From the NCBI GenBank assembly GCA_013398615.1, contig VZSR01003371.1:5779632-5843631 (forward strand): a stretch of 64,000 nt of DNA, written 5' to 3'. The DNA is from Brachypodius melanocephalos. Taxonomy: Eukaryota; Chordata; Aves; Passeriformes; Pycnonotidae. This document shows positions 44,371 to 53,960 of the stretch, one piece after another. The notes beneath the pieces are model-generated. The model was not told where the DNA came from. It made no database searches and saw only the letters and a program-made list of their open reading frames with translations. The translations under genes were made by a program, and so were the position numbers. How positions within the stretch are numbered: the stretch's first letter is position 1; the number at the start of each line of letters is the position of its first letter.

Positions 44371-47021
44371 CGATCAAATTCAGTTCTGTGTCTCTTCTTC
44401 CTTGCTGACATGCTACTGGTAGCTACAAAGCAAACTTTTGGGTTGTACTGACAGAAATGAGCTTTGCCAGTGCCACAGGGCTGCCAGACCTCTTTGGGGC
44501 ACCACAGACCAGTTCCTGTCTGAGATGCATCCAAAGGAGAAGGAGCACAGGCACAGGGAAATCGGGTGAGAACTTCCTGGCATTAGCATTTCCAATATAA
44601 ATTACAACAATCTGAAAAATCCTGAGCAACTGATGCAATTCTCAAATCAGAGTTTTGGCTCATGGAACTTGCTAGCTTTGCAGACCTGAAAACAAAACAA
44701 AATATAATAAAAGCTTCAAAAACTCACAAGGCCAAAAAGAACAGCAATAGCTCATGAAATCAGGCATGTTTGGCCCACACTTCAGTGTGTAAAACCAGCT
44801 GTGTCTGCTCTAGCAACATTCATTGAAGGAATCATAGGAAGTAACAATGGGAGAAAAGTTTCTTATCTCTCATTAGATGCAGAGATTATTTCATAACATT
44901 GAGCTTAATCAAGTTTACACACATTTGTGTTGTTTTTTTTTTTTTTCCCAGTCTGAAAACAAGCCCAGAAAATTTCATCCCAAAAGCTGAAAATTGTAAC
45001 AAATTACTAACCGAGTTGGAATGAAAACCACTATACAACTTTATCTTTGTTATGTTAATTTACAGCCACTAGTCCCTTTGGCCTAGCAGAATGCCAGACT
45101 CTAATCTCTTATCAGTCTTTCCCCAGGACAAGAGGTTCCTGTGGTCCCTCATATTTAGATGCAAAAGTGATACTGTGAATTTTGAGTCAGTTTTGAAATC
45201 CTGTGTCTTCAACTTATCTTCCTATAACATTGTTTAAAAGAGCAAGAGCCACCAGACTGACATTGCATAAAAGTTGTCTTTCCCTGAATTCATGAGCCTT
45301 GAATAGATGTGTAGGCACAGCGAGGCACGGTGTGAGGAGCTGCATGCAGAGAGGAAAACTGCACCAGTCAGAAGCATACAGCATGTTATGGATCTATATA
45401 TATGTTTTATATAAATATATACACATATATATACACATATGTTATGGATCTATATATGGATCTAACTATATACTTTCTATTAACATTCTAACATATAGAT
45501 CTTGTGGCATAAACTGCAATGAGGGAAAAGGGGAGCTGGTTAAATCCACCCAAGGTGCCACACTGGTGGAGAAAAGCAAATTCTGGTTTATCACAACCCT
45601 TCTGGTGCACTCCCAAAGGCTTACCCACATCACCCTTCCCTGAGGGAATTTTCCTGTGCACATCTTCTGGGCTCCTCTTTCCTTGTCCACCAGAGGCCTC
45701 CTGTCCCACTCACTGTTCCTCCCTTCCCTGGCAGCAGCAGGAGCACTTTACAGCTCTCAGATGGAGGTGATTTGCTCCAGGTGGAGGGTGTAACAGGGAT
45801 GCACAGACCCCAGCCCCATCCTCAGCCCTTTGCCCATCACCTGCTCTGGTTTCACCTTCTTGAAGGCATTTCTCCCCCAGAAGCTCCCACCAGGTGTTTC
45901 AAATCTCTCCATTTTCTCACTGTGCGCTTTATGTGCACACGTTTGTATCCATGAAAAATGAATCAAAGTGTCTGTATCGAGCAGGGTGAGAGTGAGAGGG
46001 CTGGGAGTGGGGAGAAGGGCAGGTTGGAGCCAGCCCACAGTGCCTCACCATCCAGGGGGCAGAGAGTGAGCAGTGACTTGAACATCTGTTAATCAGCAGT
46101 GTGGCTTCCTCCTGAATCTGCAATTCACTTGGGGTTGTGTGGGAATTCTCCCAGGACACATTTTGGAAGGGTTCGTGAACAAGTGTGAGCAGCTGTACAT
46201 GCTCACTTTTGAAAGATTATCCTTTCCTATCCAGGACCTTATACATGTTTAGATTTAACTCTATCTCATCATCAACTCTCTGCTGTATGAGCATCCCTCT
46301 CTGGCTTTAAAATAACCATTGGCTGTTACATGAACACTGGGTTGGGTTGATTTTTTTCAAGCAATTTAACTCGTTTCCCCACTCCCCATCCTTTTTTCCT
46401 ACCTGTCAAACACAAGAGAGTTACCCCCTCTGTGCAGCTTCTCAGCAGCTGCCTGAGCCCACCTGTTTGCAAACCCACATACACAAAATCCATCTCACAC
46501 GCGCTCAGCATTGCTCCAACCAACACCTCATGCAGTCTATGCTGTGAATTTCTTCCAGCTGCTCCCCCTTCCCTTAAGCTGAAGCACAGCCTTTTTTCTG
46601 CCCCTCACAATGAGCTCGTGGTGCAAACAGGCTCATCAACCAATTTCTCTTGCTGCTGGTTGTCCCTGAGCAGTTGTGTTGCCAGAATGACAGCCAGCTG
46701 TTGCTCGTCCAAAGTATGTCTCTCAGATGGCCATCAAGGATGTTTAAATGAAGTTTCTCTGCCCAGTACTCGGTGCCCAATGCCAGATGAAGGGTTGGGT
46801 TATTTGATTTAACCTCATTTCAAGGACCTACCCAGGACCACAAAATCACCTTCAGCTATGATAATGCCTCAATAATGGCAGCATTTGGAACTACACACAT
46901 CTTAAAAGTAAGGAATGAAGACTTAAAATTGACCATTTTTGACACTGTTGTAATCACAAGTGTATCTCTGTGTGTCTGGGACTGAACAACAAAATATCAA
47001 ACCCTAGATATTTTAAATAGT
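44371..47021. other. Intergenic stretch, no gene recognised
   Basis: It contains a TA-rich block at 45388-45477, in which TGTTATGGATCTATATAT occurs twice. Otherwise there are short chance open frames. Confidence 0.55.
45388..45477 (+). repeat. TA-rich block with a duplicated motif
   Basis: Two copies of TGTTATGGATCTATATAT, about 55 bases apart, flank ATATACACATATATATACAC. The block probably arose by local slippage and duplication. Confidence 0.7.
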
Positions 47022-47082
47022 ATAAACTATTTCAGTTGGAAGGGACTTAAAACAACCATCTAGTTCAAGTGCCTGACCAGTT
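47022..47082 (-). mobile_element. CR1 LINE fragment (3' tip)
   Basis: TTTCAGTTGGAAGGGACTTA, then ACAACCATCTAGTTCAAGTG and CCTGACCAG, match the antisense end of a CR1. It lies about 180 bases from a larger CR1 in the same orientation. Confidence 0.75.
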
Positions 47083-47263
47083 CAGAGCTGATATCTGATT
47101 GGGTCCCTCTTTTTTTCCTTTAAAGCCACTTGAACAAAAATTACAGCACTGTACTCTCTATTGCACTCTCATCTTGCAAATCCTTCACAGCCAAGCCCAA
47201 AAACATTGCAATTCCCATTACCATTGAGCATGTGCTGTGCCCACAGTGGACTGTATTTCATAC

Positions 47264-47800
47264 AGTCATAGAGTAGTTGGAGTTGGAAGGGACCTCAAAG
47301 ATCATCTAATTCCAGCTCCCAGATGTGGACAGGGACACCTTCCACAAGACCAGATTGCTCAAGGCTCCACCCAGCCTGGCCTTGAGCACTTTCAGTGATG
47401 GCACATCCACAGCTTCTCCAGGCAACCTCACCCCACTCACAGTAAAAGATTTCTTCCCAAAATCTAATCTAAACCTGCCTTCTGTCTGTTTAAAGTCATT
47501 CCCCCTCGTCCTATCATGCCATGGCCTTGTCAACAGCCCCTCTCCAGCTTTCCTGGACACCCTTTAAGTACTGGAAGGTGCTGTAACATCTCCCCAGAGC
47601 CTTCTCCAGGGTGAACAATGACAGCTCTCAATCTGTCTCCATAGCAGAGGTGGTCCAGCCCTTGGAGCATCTTTGTGACCTCTTCTAGAACTTGCTCCAG
47701 CAGCTCCATGTCCTTCTTATGCTGGGGGATGCCAGAGCTGCCAGAATGCCTGGGATCCAGGTGGGAACTCAGCTGAGTGGAGTAGAGGGGAAGAATCAAA
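47264..47800 (-). mobile_element. CR1 LINE fragment, longest in window, with remnant of reverse-transcriptase C-terminus
   Basis: The left end reads CATAGAGTAGTTGGAGTTGG, followed by AAGGGACCTCAAAGATCATC. The body continues through CAGGGACACCTTCCAC, TTTCTTCCCAAAATCTAATC and CTCCAGCTTTCCTGGACACC to CAGCTGAGTGGAGTAGAGG. Read on the minus strand it shows KKDMELLEQV, GLDHLCYGDRL and RTRGNDFKQTEGRFRLD, the C-terminal part of the CR1 ORF2 protein. Frame breaks separate these pieces, so it is a dead 5'-truncated copy of about 540 bases. Confidence 0.92.
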
Positions 47801-50800
47801 TTGGGCTGTATGTTGTATTTGTGGACTTAAAAACAGCATTTTATAAGAATGGAAGTTGAGCCTGTAGAAGGTGAGAGCCTGGCAGAGGACAAGCCCAGAT
47901 GCAGCAGTCCACATTTAATCCAATAGCTCCTGGTGTTGTGGAGCACAAAAAGAGGTATTTCACCCCAAATGCATTATGGCCCCCAGGAATCCCAGACCTT
48001 TGGGGCTCCAGCAGAGCACAGGTACATGTGTAGCAGGGCACTGGGACCATCCTGCCCTGAAGCCCAGGATGTAACGTGAGATAAACATCACATAATCACA
48101 GTAATCCTGGGACTTTGTTCCAGGATTTACTCACATGAAGTGACTGGGCTGCACTTGCACTTGCTGCAATCCCCCATAACAGTGGAGGATTTGCTGCACA
48201 CCAGGGTTTGAGCTCTTAATGAAAGAGTGACCTCAAGGCCAGCCTGGGAACAGCATGGTCTGCTGGTCTTTAATTTGTACACAACCCTCGTGCCACGTGG
48301 CACAAGGAAGGAGAGTGGATCCCAGTGGCTGCCTGCCCCTATGAGAAAGATCTGCCTTGCTGAGGAATAATCACATGAATATTCTCAAATTTTAAACCAA
48401 ATTCTAAGCAGGAGTCATCCTGTCTCCCTCACGCATGTCCACCATTCCATTTGATTTTTACAATTTTTTCCTCTGCAAAATATACAATAAGGCAAAAAAA
48501 GATATAGCAAGAGGTTTCTCTTAAGAAACCAATGCTGTGTCATTTCCTAGGCTGCATTCTTTTCTTTCTCTCTCCTAATTCAGAGAAAGCCACTTTCATA
48601 TCCCTGCTGCTGCCAACCTCCTACTTACAAGAGAATGAATCCAAAATAAACTCATTCATTCCAGTGAAGATACATTGGAATTATTTCAATCTAACTCCAA
48701 GTATAAATTTTCCCTGATACTCCTTAGCCAGTGCGTGGATTCCTGTTATTCACTCAGACTTCAGTTTTAGCCTGTGTCCAGCACTCTTAGTAGCCCAATT
48801 AATGTCAAAAAACCTCAGTTATACTAGAATTTAAAGAAGAAACAAAGGCATTCCACTTTCTTGGCTCAGTTAATAGTTGGTATTCATCTGAAAGAAAGTG
48901 TAAGGCTTTTCTTTCCTTCAATTTTTTTAATTTAAAAGAGATATTCATTAATTCATTAAAACACCCACCCTTAAAAAAAAACCCAACCAAAACCACACAC
49001 ACACACACACAAAAAAATCTCAATTCACCAAGCCAAAACAAACAAGAAATGAGATTCTCTATAACAGCCTTAGATTTCAACTTTATTTCTTAGCTCATGG
49101 CAGTGTGATGTGGAGAGATGCAGGCAACTGGAGCAGGCTTATATGAAAATAGTTGGAGAAACATTATTTTTTGAGATATAAGTTCTACATTTCTGTATAC
49201 TCATTTTAAAAGCATAGCTGTAAAATGAAAACGTTTCCATAATAGTCATATTCCCCACTAAGAGGATGTTAATTAAAGGCTTTAATTTGTTGGTTCTAAC
49301 CTTTATAATGAAAATTTTTTTTTTGAAAAATCAGAGGTAATAATCCACACGACCATTCAATCTAATATATTCAATTTATACCATTCTTAAATTTTCTGTA
49401 AGCATATTAAGACATTCTTTCCTGTGTTGGCACAGGGCTCTGAAGCCCTCATTTAATTCTCTTGTGTAAAAGATTAGGTACTGAAATTTGTCCCACTTTT
49501 TATTTATGAGCACAATACACTGCAAAGCACACAGGATACCAGCAGTGGCTGCATTTCAGGCACATGTGATCCCTGTGGAAATTGGGATTGCTTAGAAGGA
49601 CGTGTACCAACACACAAAGAGGATTTTTTCTTCCTAATTACCCGCCCGCATGCGGGAAGGCAGGGTGTGTATATCAGTAAACCTCTGAAGTTTGGAGGAG
49701 AGGTAATACCCAGGATTAAAACTGTTACAGACACGTTATTTCTTGCCATACAACGTGGAAATATCAAAGTTCACACCCTGTTTTTTTGGAAGATCAAACC
49801 AAGTGGATGGCAGAACCTGCCTGGCTAAAAAGAGCCAGGTTGGGATTCATGCTCACTCACATGCTCCCCACACATTTTTTTCCACCAATTCTTAATTCTT
49901 CCAAATTATGTCTAGGCCATGACCTAAAAAAACAGCAATTGCAAGGATACTGCACCACAGTGAGGATGAGGAAAGTGGAAACATCTCTCTGAATGAGTGG
50001 TGGATGTTTTGGGACATGCCCTCAAAGCTCATTCCCTGATGCTGCATTTCCAGCCCTGCTCCTCCCAAATCCCACCCAAAGCCTGGGGACAGCTGAGCAT
50101 CACACACAGCATTTCCCCAGTCTCAGAGAGTTTTATCTCCTCTTCTTCCCCCAGCTCAGGACAGAAGACCAGGGAGCAAGAGCATGTGATCAATGGCCTC
50201 TTGCCTCAAGAGCTGTAAGATTACATCATTGAGACCTTGATGAATAAAAAGGCCCTCCCCAAAAGACTGTGGAGCCTGACTGGCCTCCACAGTGTGTCCC
50301 CAGAGCCACTGTTAGTCCTCTTGTTTTGCACTCATCATGGTGGCACAGGTGATGAACAGCTACATGCTCAGCTTTGGCTCGTTCATCTGTCACCTATATC
50401 CATTCTCCACACTTTCCCTAAGAGCTTGAGTGGAAGGTGAGCTTTAGTCCTCAACACATAGCTGTGCAGAGAAATCCACATCCATGGAAATGCTGGGTGT
50501 GGTGGTGGCAGCTCTCTGAAGCTCTCCTGAAGCACAATCTCCCCACCTCGTCGTGACACGTCTCTCAAATATCTGAGAGCTTAGGCTGAGTGGGATGTCC
50601 AAATGTGAACATTAGGGCTGATCCCTGTTTGAAACCATATTCCTGTCCCAGCCTGCTCTCACCATCCTGCCAGCTTTGCAGGAACATTGTGTCATGCAAC
50701 CAGAATTTTAAGGAAAGCCCCCAGTGGTGTCTGGGGTGAAGCTGTGGGATGAAGTTGCTCTGATGTGTCCAATCCTCCCAGGAAATGGAGAGACACCTTT

Positions 50801-50997
50801 ATTATTTCTTTTAGTCTAGGGTACCTGTAGGGTTCTCTTGTCCTCCTCTTTCCCTTCCCAACCCACTGAACCTCCACTGGCAGGACAGGTCATGCTGCCA
50901 TGTCCCTTTTACCTTCAGAGGTGTAGCAACCCTCTGGTGCTTCTACACCTCCTGCACAGTACTGAATGTCTTTAAGGTGTTGGATGAACTGCTGTAT
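47801..50997. other. Intergenic stretch, no gene recognised
   Basis: It holds a (CA)n run at 48994-49010 next to an A-rich stretch. No exon or CR1 fragment was recognised. It lies downstream of the minus-strand coiled-coil gene, so an unrecognised 3' UTR of that gene could reach into its right end. Confidence 0.5.
48994..49010 (+). repeat. (CA)n microsatellite
   Basis: About eight CA units are preceded by A-rich sequence and followed by seven A. Confidence 0.85.
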
Positions 50998-51150
50998 CTA
51001 GAGTGGGAAAAAGACATGGCAGAGCTCAGGGCAGGAAACAGGAGTCACAGGGAGGCTTGATGGCTCTTTCAGATGGCAAATGTCACCAATCAAACCGAGC
51101 AGCAGAGTAAGGCATTTGCCTTGATGGATCTGGACCACCAGAATGAATTT
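50998..51150 (-). CDS. Candidate last exon of the CCDC42-like gene
   Basis: After the acceptor CTCACCCACAG, the phase-0 frame runs 50 codons to TAG at 50998-51000. It begins KFILVVQIHQ, which could correspond to the family's QFIQDRSDIW region. The rest has no resemblance and is not coiled coil. The true last exon may be elsewhere, or this C-terminus may be divergent. Confidence 0.3.
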   Translation of the reverse strand, partial: KFILVVQIHQGKCLTLLLGLIGDICHLKEPSSLPVTPVSCPELCHVFFPL

Positions 51151-53960
51151 CTGTGGGTGAGTCTGAGTTCAGGGCAAGGGTGAATAAAGCCAGGGTTGGC
51201 CATGGCTGAATCTTCATCCCCTGCGTCCCCTGCCTCAGCCTGCCTGGCTCCACCTCCTTCTGCCAGGCAAGGACCCTACTCTACCTCCTCAGAAGAGAAA
51301 GGTTTGCCTGGTGTGCCCTGCCCCTTCCCCAAGCCTGAGAGAGAGCCTCAGTAAAAGGAAGGTGTGTGTTGGGTCTCTGGGCTCTCCCCTCCCTTGGGCA
51401 GTGGAGACTCATTACTGCTCCTCCTCTGGCTTGGCTTTACCATGGTCAGCTGTCTGTGACTGTGATGCTCCAACACATTCCACTCTGGCTGCAGCCACAT
51501 GTTGGTGGAGTGGAAAAGGTTGTGGATGGCCAGTTTGATAGTCCACAGCTTCCCAGTTTTCTTGGAAGTCCTGTTTTGGATGTCAGCCCAGTGAGCCTCC
51601 TGGAAGGAGAGGGCACATGCAGCATGGGGACATGCCCTTAAGCACCAGAGACCCTGGCTTGGAGACCCTAGCTTCCATACTCCAGGCTGGTCTGCCATTT
51701 ATCCTTCTCCAACCCCACAGAGGGGGATGAAATTAGGAATCTCTTCCAATTCCAGGGATTGTTACTGGACTCTGCCGTGACCCCATGGCTGAAGGATGAG
51801 CCATCAGCCAGTTCTGACAGAGCCAGGCTTGGAGATCTTTCCCTGTCCACCCCATAACTCCTTACCCAGAGGGGGATGTCACTTTGAGCCTGGTCAAAAT
51901 GTAGTTTGAGCTGCATCAGCTCATTTTTGTACTGAAGCATCTCAGTTTCTTTCTCTGCTTTGTACTGCTCCAGAAACATCTTGTCTTGCTCAGTCAGTTG
52001 CTTGTGCCCCTGTTGTGACTGCAGAAGGTCCTTCTGTGTCCTCACCAGCAACTTGTACTGTGAATTCTGAGATATCCTGAAACTGTAGCACAGGGTTCCT
52101 GGTGTTAGTAACTCTGCCCTCACCAGCTGCTGGTCTCACATCATTTGGCACCCTGCCCTTACCAGGGCCAATGCCTCTTCCTCCTGAAAGACCCTCCCAC
52201 CTTCCCCAGCCCCAAATGTTCTGGGACTGTGTCCTTTTCCATGAGACTATTGCCCCAGCTGGATCCTGAGCGTTGCTCCATTCCCCATGGGGTCAGTTCT
52301 CACTGTGCCACACCCACAGCTGGCACTGCCATAAACAAGGGGATGTACTGCACCTTTTCCCCAGGTGAGCAGTGCTCTGATAAAGCACAAAGAACAGCTG
52401 CAGCTTCCAGAGCCACATCCCCAGGACTTGGGAGGCTGCAACTGGGGTGGCTGGAGTATGGGTGATGTCCTGACATCCTCAGGAGAGCACAGCTTTTTCA
52501 CAACTGCCTGGGGACACCTTCTGGGCAGCTTTTCATTTCTCCCAAACAATTAATCTGACCTGAAACAGTAACAAAAAGGTGTTCCCATTCTCCCCAGCCC
52601 TGAGCTTTCCCCTCTTCTCATGATTTTTCTTCGCTTTTCTCAATCTTCTTCTTGCTGTTCTGGTTCTCCTGCCGTAACTCTGCTCCCTGTGGCTCACCTT
52701 GGTTTTTCCATCCCATCTGAGATCTCTGGATTTGAGCAAATGTCCAGTGTCCTGGACTTCCCTTATCTTCTCTAGTTTTAGCATTTATCTAAGGCGCTCC
52801 CCAAGGCCGTGATGTGTCTCACTTATGTCCAAACTCACTTGTGAGACCTTCACCACATCCTCCAGGTATTTCTTGAAGATGGAATATTTCTGTGCTTTTT
52901 TGCAGAGTTTTTGGTTGGTTTTGTTTTTTGTTTTTGTTTTTTGGGGTTTTTTTTGTTTTTTTTTTCTGAGAGTTTCCAGTTCCATCTTGGCTCTCAAAAG
53001 CTCACCATCCTTCTCCATCTTCTCCTCCCTCTGTTTGCTGTTCATCTTCAGAGCTTGGATTCTTAACTCTTCATGTTCCTGGTGGTTTCCCCCACCTGCA
53101 CACACGCACGCAGAAAGAGGGAAAGGAAGGCAAGGTAAGACAGAGCTGGATCCCTTACCAGCACTGGTAGGACATATCTTCAGAGAGGAAAGACCAGTGC
53201 TGGACCAGCCTGGGAACATTTCCTGTCCATGTTTCATAGGGCCATCCCTCTTGCATTGACCCTTTTGTCCTGGAGACAGGTACCCGAGATGCCAGTCTGG
53301 ATTTCAGATCTGCTTGGATCTGTCCCCTGAGGACAGCTGGGTGTCAGCAGTGGGGGCAAGGCTAACACCCTTCTTGGGAGACATTTCGGGCCCACAGGGG
53401 ATCACACTGCTACAGGACAACCTCTTTTCCAAGATTTATCAGGGCTTTCCATATCTGTGGTACAAACCCTTGTGCCCTGGCAGTCCTGCTCCTCACAGCT
53501 CAACAGGAGGCTGGAACAGGAGTGCAGAGCCTCCTCACCAAGAGAGGGGAGGAGTTGGTGGTGCAGCTCTGGGTTATCTGGTACAGTCCTTCCAGATCTC
53601 TCCATGTGGGCTTTCAGCTGGGTCCTATTGGCGTGCAGGTCCCTCCACCAGTCAGCAATGACTTTAATCCTCTCCCTGAAGGCCTGGCAGCACTGGAGTG
53701 AAGGTGACATGGCTGCCTGCACTCAAAATCTGTCACCTGCCTCTCAAAAAGCCTCCAAAAACCCACAAGCCATCCCAACCATGCACCTCACATTTCTTTG
53801 CATTCTTCCTCTGCTAAAAGTTGACCTCTGGTGGGTATTTCAGTGCCCCTGACAGCCACATCCCACTGTCTCAGCCCTCAAGGCACAGGGCTTGTTCCTC
53901 CTCTCCCAAACACCAGATGGATACACCATTTACAGGCACATCCTTGGGGATGTTTGACCA
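50998..53960 (-). CDS. CCDC42/CFAP73-like coiled-coil gene (DUF4200 family), possibly decaying
   Basis: This is a minus-strand multi-exon candidate. Exons in transcript order are 53874-53960 (doubtful), 53585-53692, 52839-53078, 51866-52066, 51441-51599 and 50998-51150 (doubtful last exon). The four middle exons are all phase 0 to phase 0 and give 236 residues without a stop. They follow CCDC42 in order: F..RI....WW.DL....TQLKAH, then LRIQALK, then YSIFKKYLEDVV, then YKLLV..QKDLLQ, then FDQAQSDIPLW joined to EAHWADIQN..SKKT and IHNLF, then HRQLTM. In this family CFAP73 (MIA2 of Chlamydomonas) belongs to the MIA complex that regulates inner-arm dynein, and CCDC42 acts in sperm head-tail assembly. 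An axonemal or sperm role is therefore inferred. The predicted product is almost wholly coiled coil. Oddities are an A-rich insertion, about ten residues missing at one junction, and an in-frame TGA in the N-terminal candidate exon. I cannot decide between CCDC42, CFAP73 and a third paralogue. Confidence 0.7.
51441..51599 (-). CDS. CCDC42-like exon D: conserved WA-IQN block
   Basis: These 159 bases give 53 codons, between the excellent acceptor CCCTCTCCTTCCAG and the donor ATG/GTAAAG. It encodes EAHWADIQNRTSKKTGKLWT, then IKLAIHNLFHSTNMW and VLEHHSHRQLTM. It lines up with the family's ESRWAHIQNTAAKKT, GTIKMATLNLF and DTHKQLDM motifs with a single-codon deletion. The phase-0 junction W/E with exon C reproduces the family sequence exactly at that point. 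Confidence 0.8.
51866..52066 (-). CDS. CCDC42-like exon C: distal coiled coil
   Basis: These 201 bases give 67 codons, ending at a strong TGG/GTAAGG donor. It encodes YKLLVRTQKDLLQSQQGHKQ, then LEQYKAEKETEMLQYKNELM, then QLKLHFDQAQSDIPLW, which match the family segment by segment. The acceptor is uncertain: TCTCAG at 52067 keeps phase 0, while the better TTTCAG ten bases upstream would need a phase-2 partner. The family's roughly ten residues before YK.LV (an EEIHEV-type stretch) are missing from either model. Confidence 0.75.
52839..53078 (-). CDS. CCDC42-like exon B: central coiled coil with low-complexity insertion
   Basis: These 240 bases give 80 codons, from an acceptor ending CACCAG to an ideal CAA/GTGAGT donor. 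An alternative acceptor, TGTGCAG after a long pyrimidine tract, would start at 53095. It encodes EHEELRIQALKMNSKQREEK, then GELLRAKMELETLRKK, a Lys/Thr/Gln-rich insertion, and KYSIFKKYLEDVVKVSQ. The IFKKYLEDVV block is the most recognisable family signature. The insertion is encoded by the T/G-rich tract at about 52911-52968. Confidence 0.75.
52911..52968 (+). repeat. T/G-rich low-complexity tract inside the coiled-coil exon
   Basis: T runs of 4-10 separated by short G runs lie here. On the minus strand this is an A-rich tract that codes a Lys-, Thr- and Gln-rich insertion in exon B. It resembles the tract in the FGFR3 3' UTR. Confidence 0.8.
53585..53692 (-). CDS. CCDC42-like exon A: start of coiled coil
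   Basis: These 108 bases give 36 codons, between a TTCACTCCAG acceptor and a weak GTACCA donor. The translation includes AFRERIKVIADWWRDLHANR followed by TQLKAHMERSGRT. The F, R, W, L and QLKAH positions align one-to-one with CCDC42. A stronger donor (G before GTGAGG) lies further on at about 53537 and would lengthen the exon, so the left edge is uncertain. Confidence 0.65.
53874..53960 (-). pseudogene. Candidate N-terminal exon of the CCDC42-like gene, running into TGA
   Basis: Read on the minus strand from a CAGTACAG acceptor, this gives IPKDVPVNGVSIWCLGEEE. That resembles the family's NVEG....SIWLLEKKKE segment, which should directly precede the exon at 53585. The frame then meets TGA at 53871-53873 with no good GT donor before it. 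Either the exon is disabled, or the match is chance and the true first exons lie elsewhere. Confidence 0.35.

Noticed and set aside
53314..53852. Plus-strand open frames across the coiled-coil exon A region
   Set aside because: They are antisense to the minus-strand exon, which has family matches and phased splice sites. The plus-strand frames have neither.
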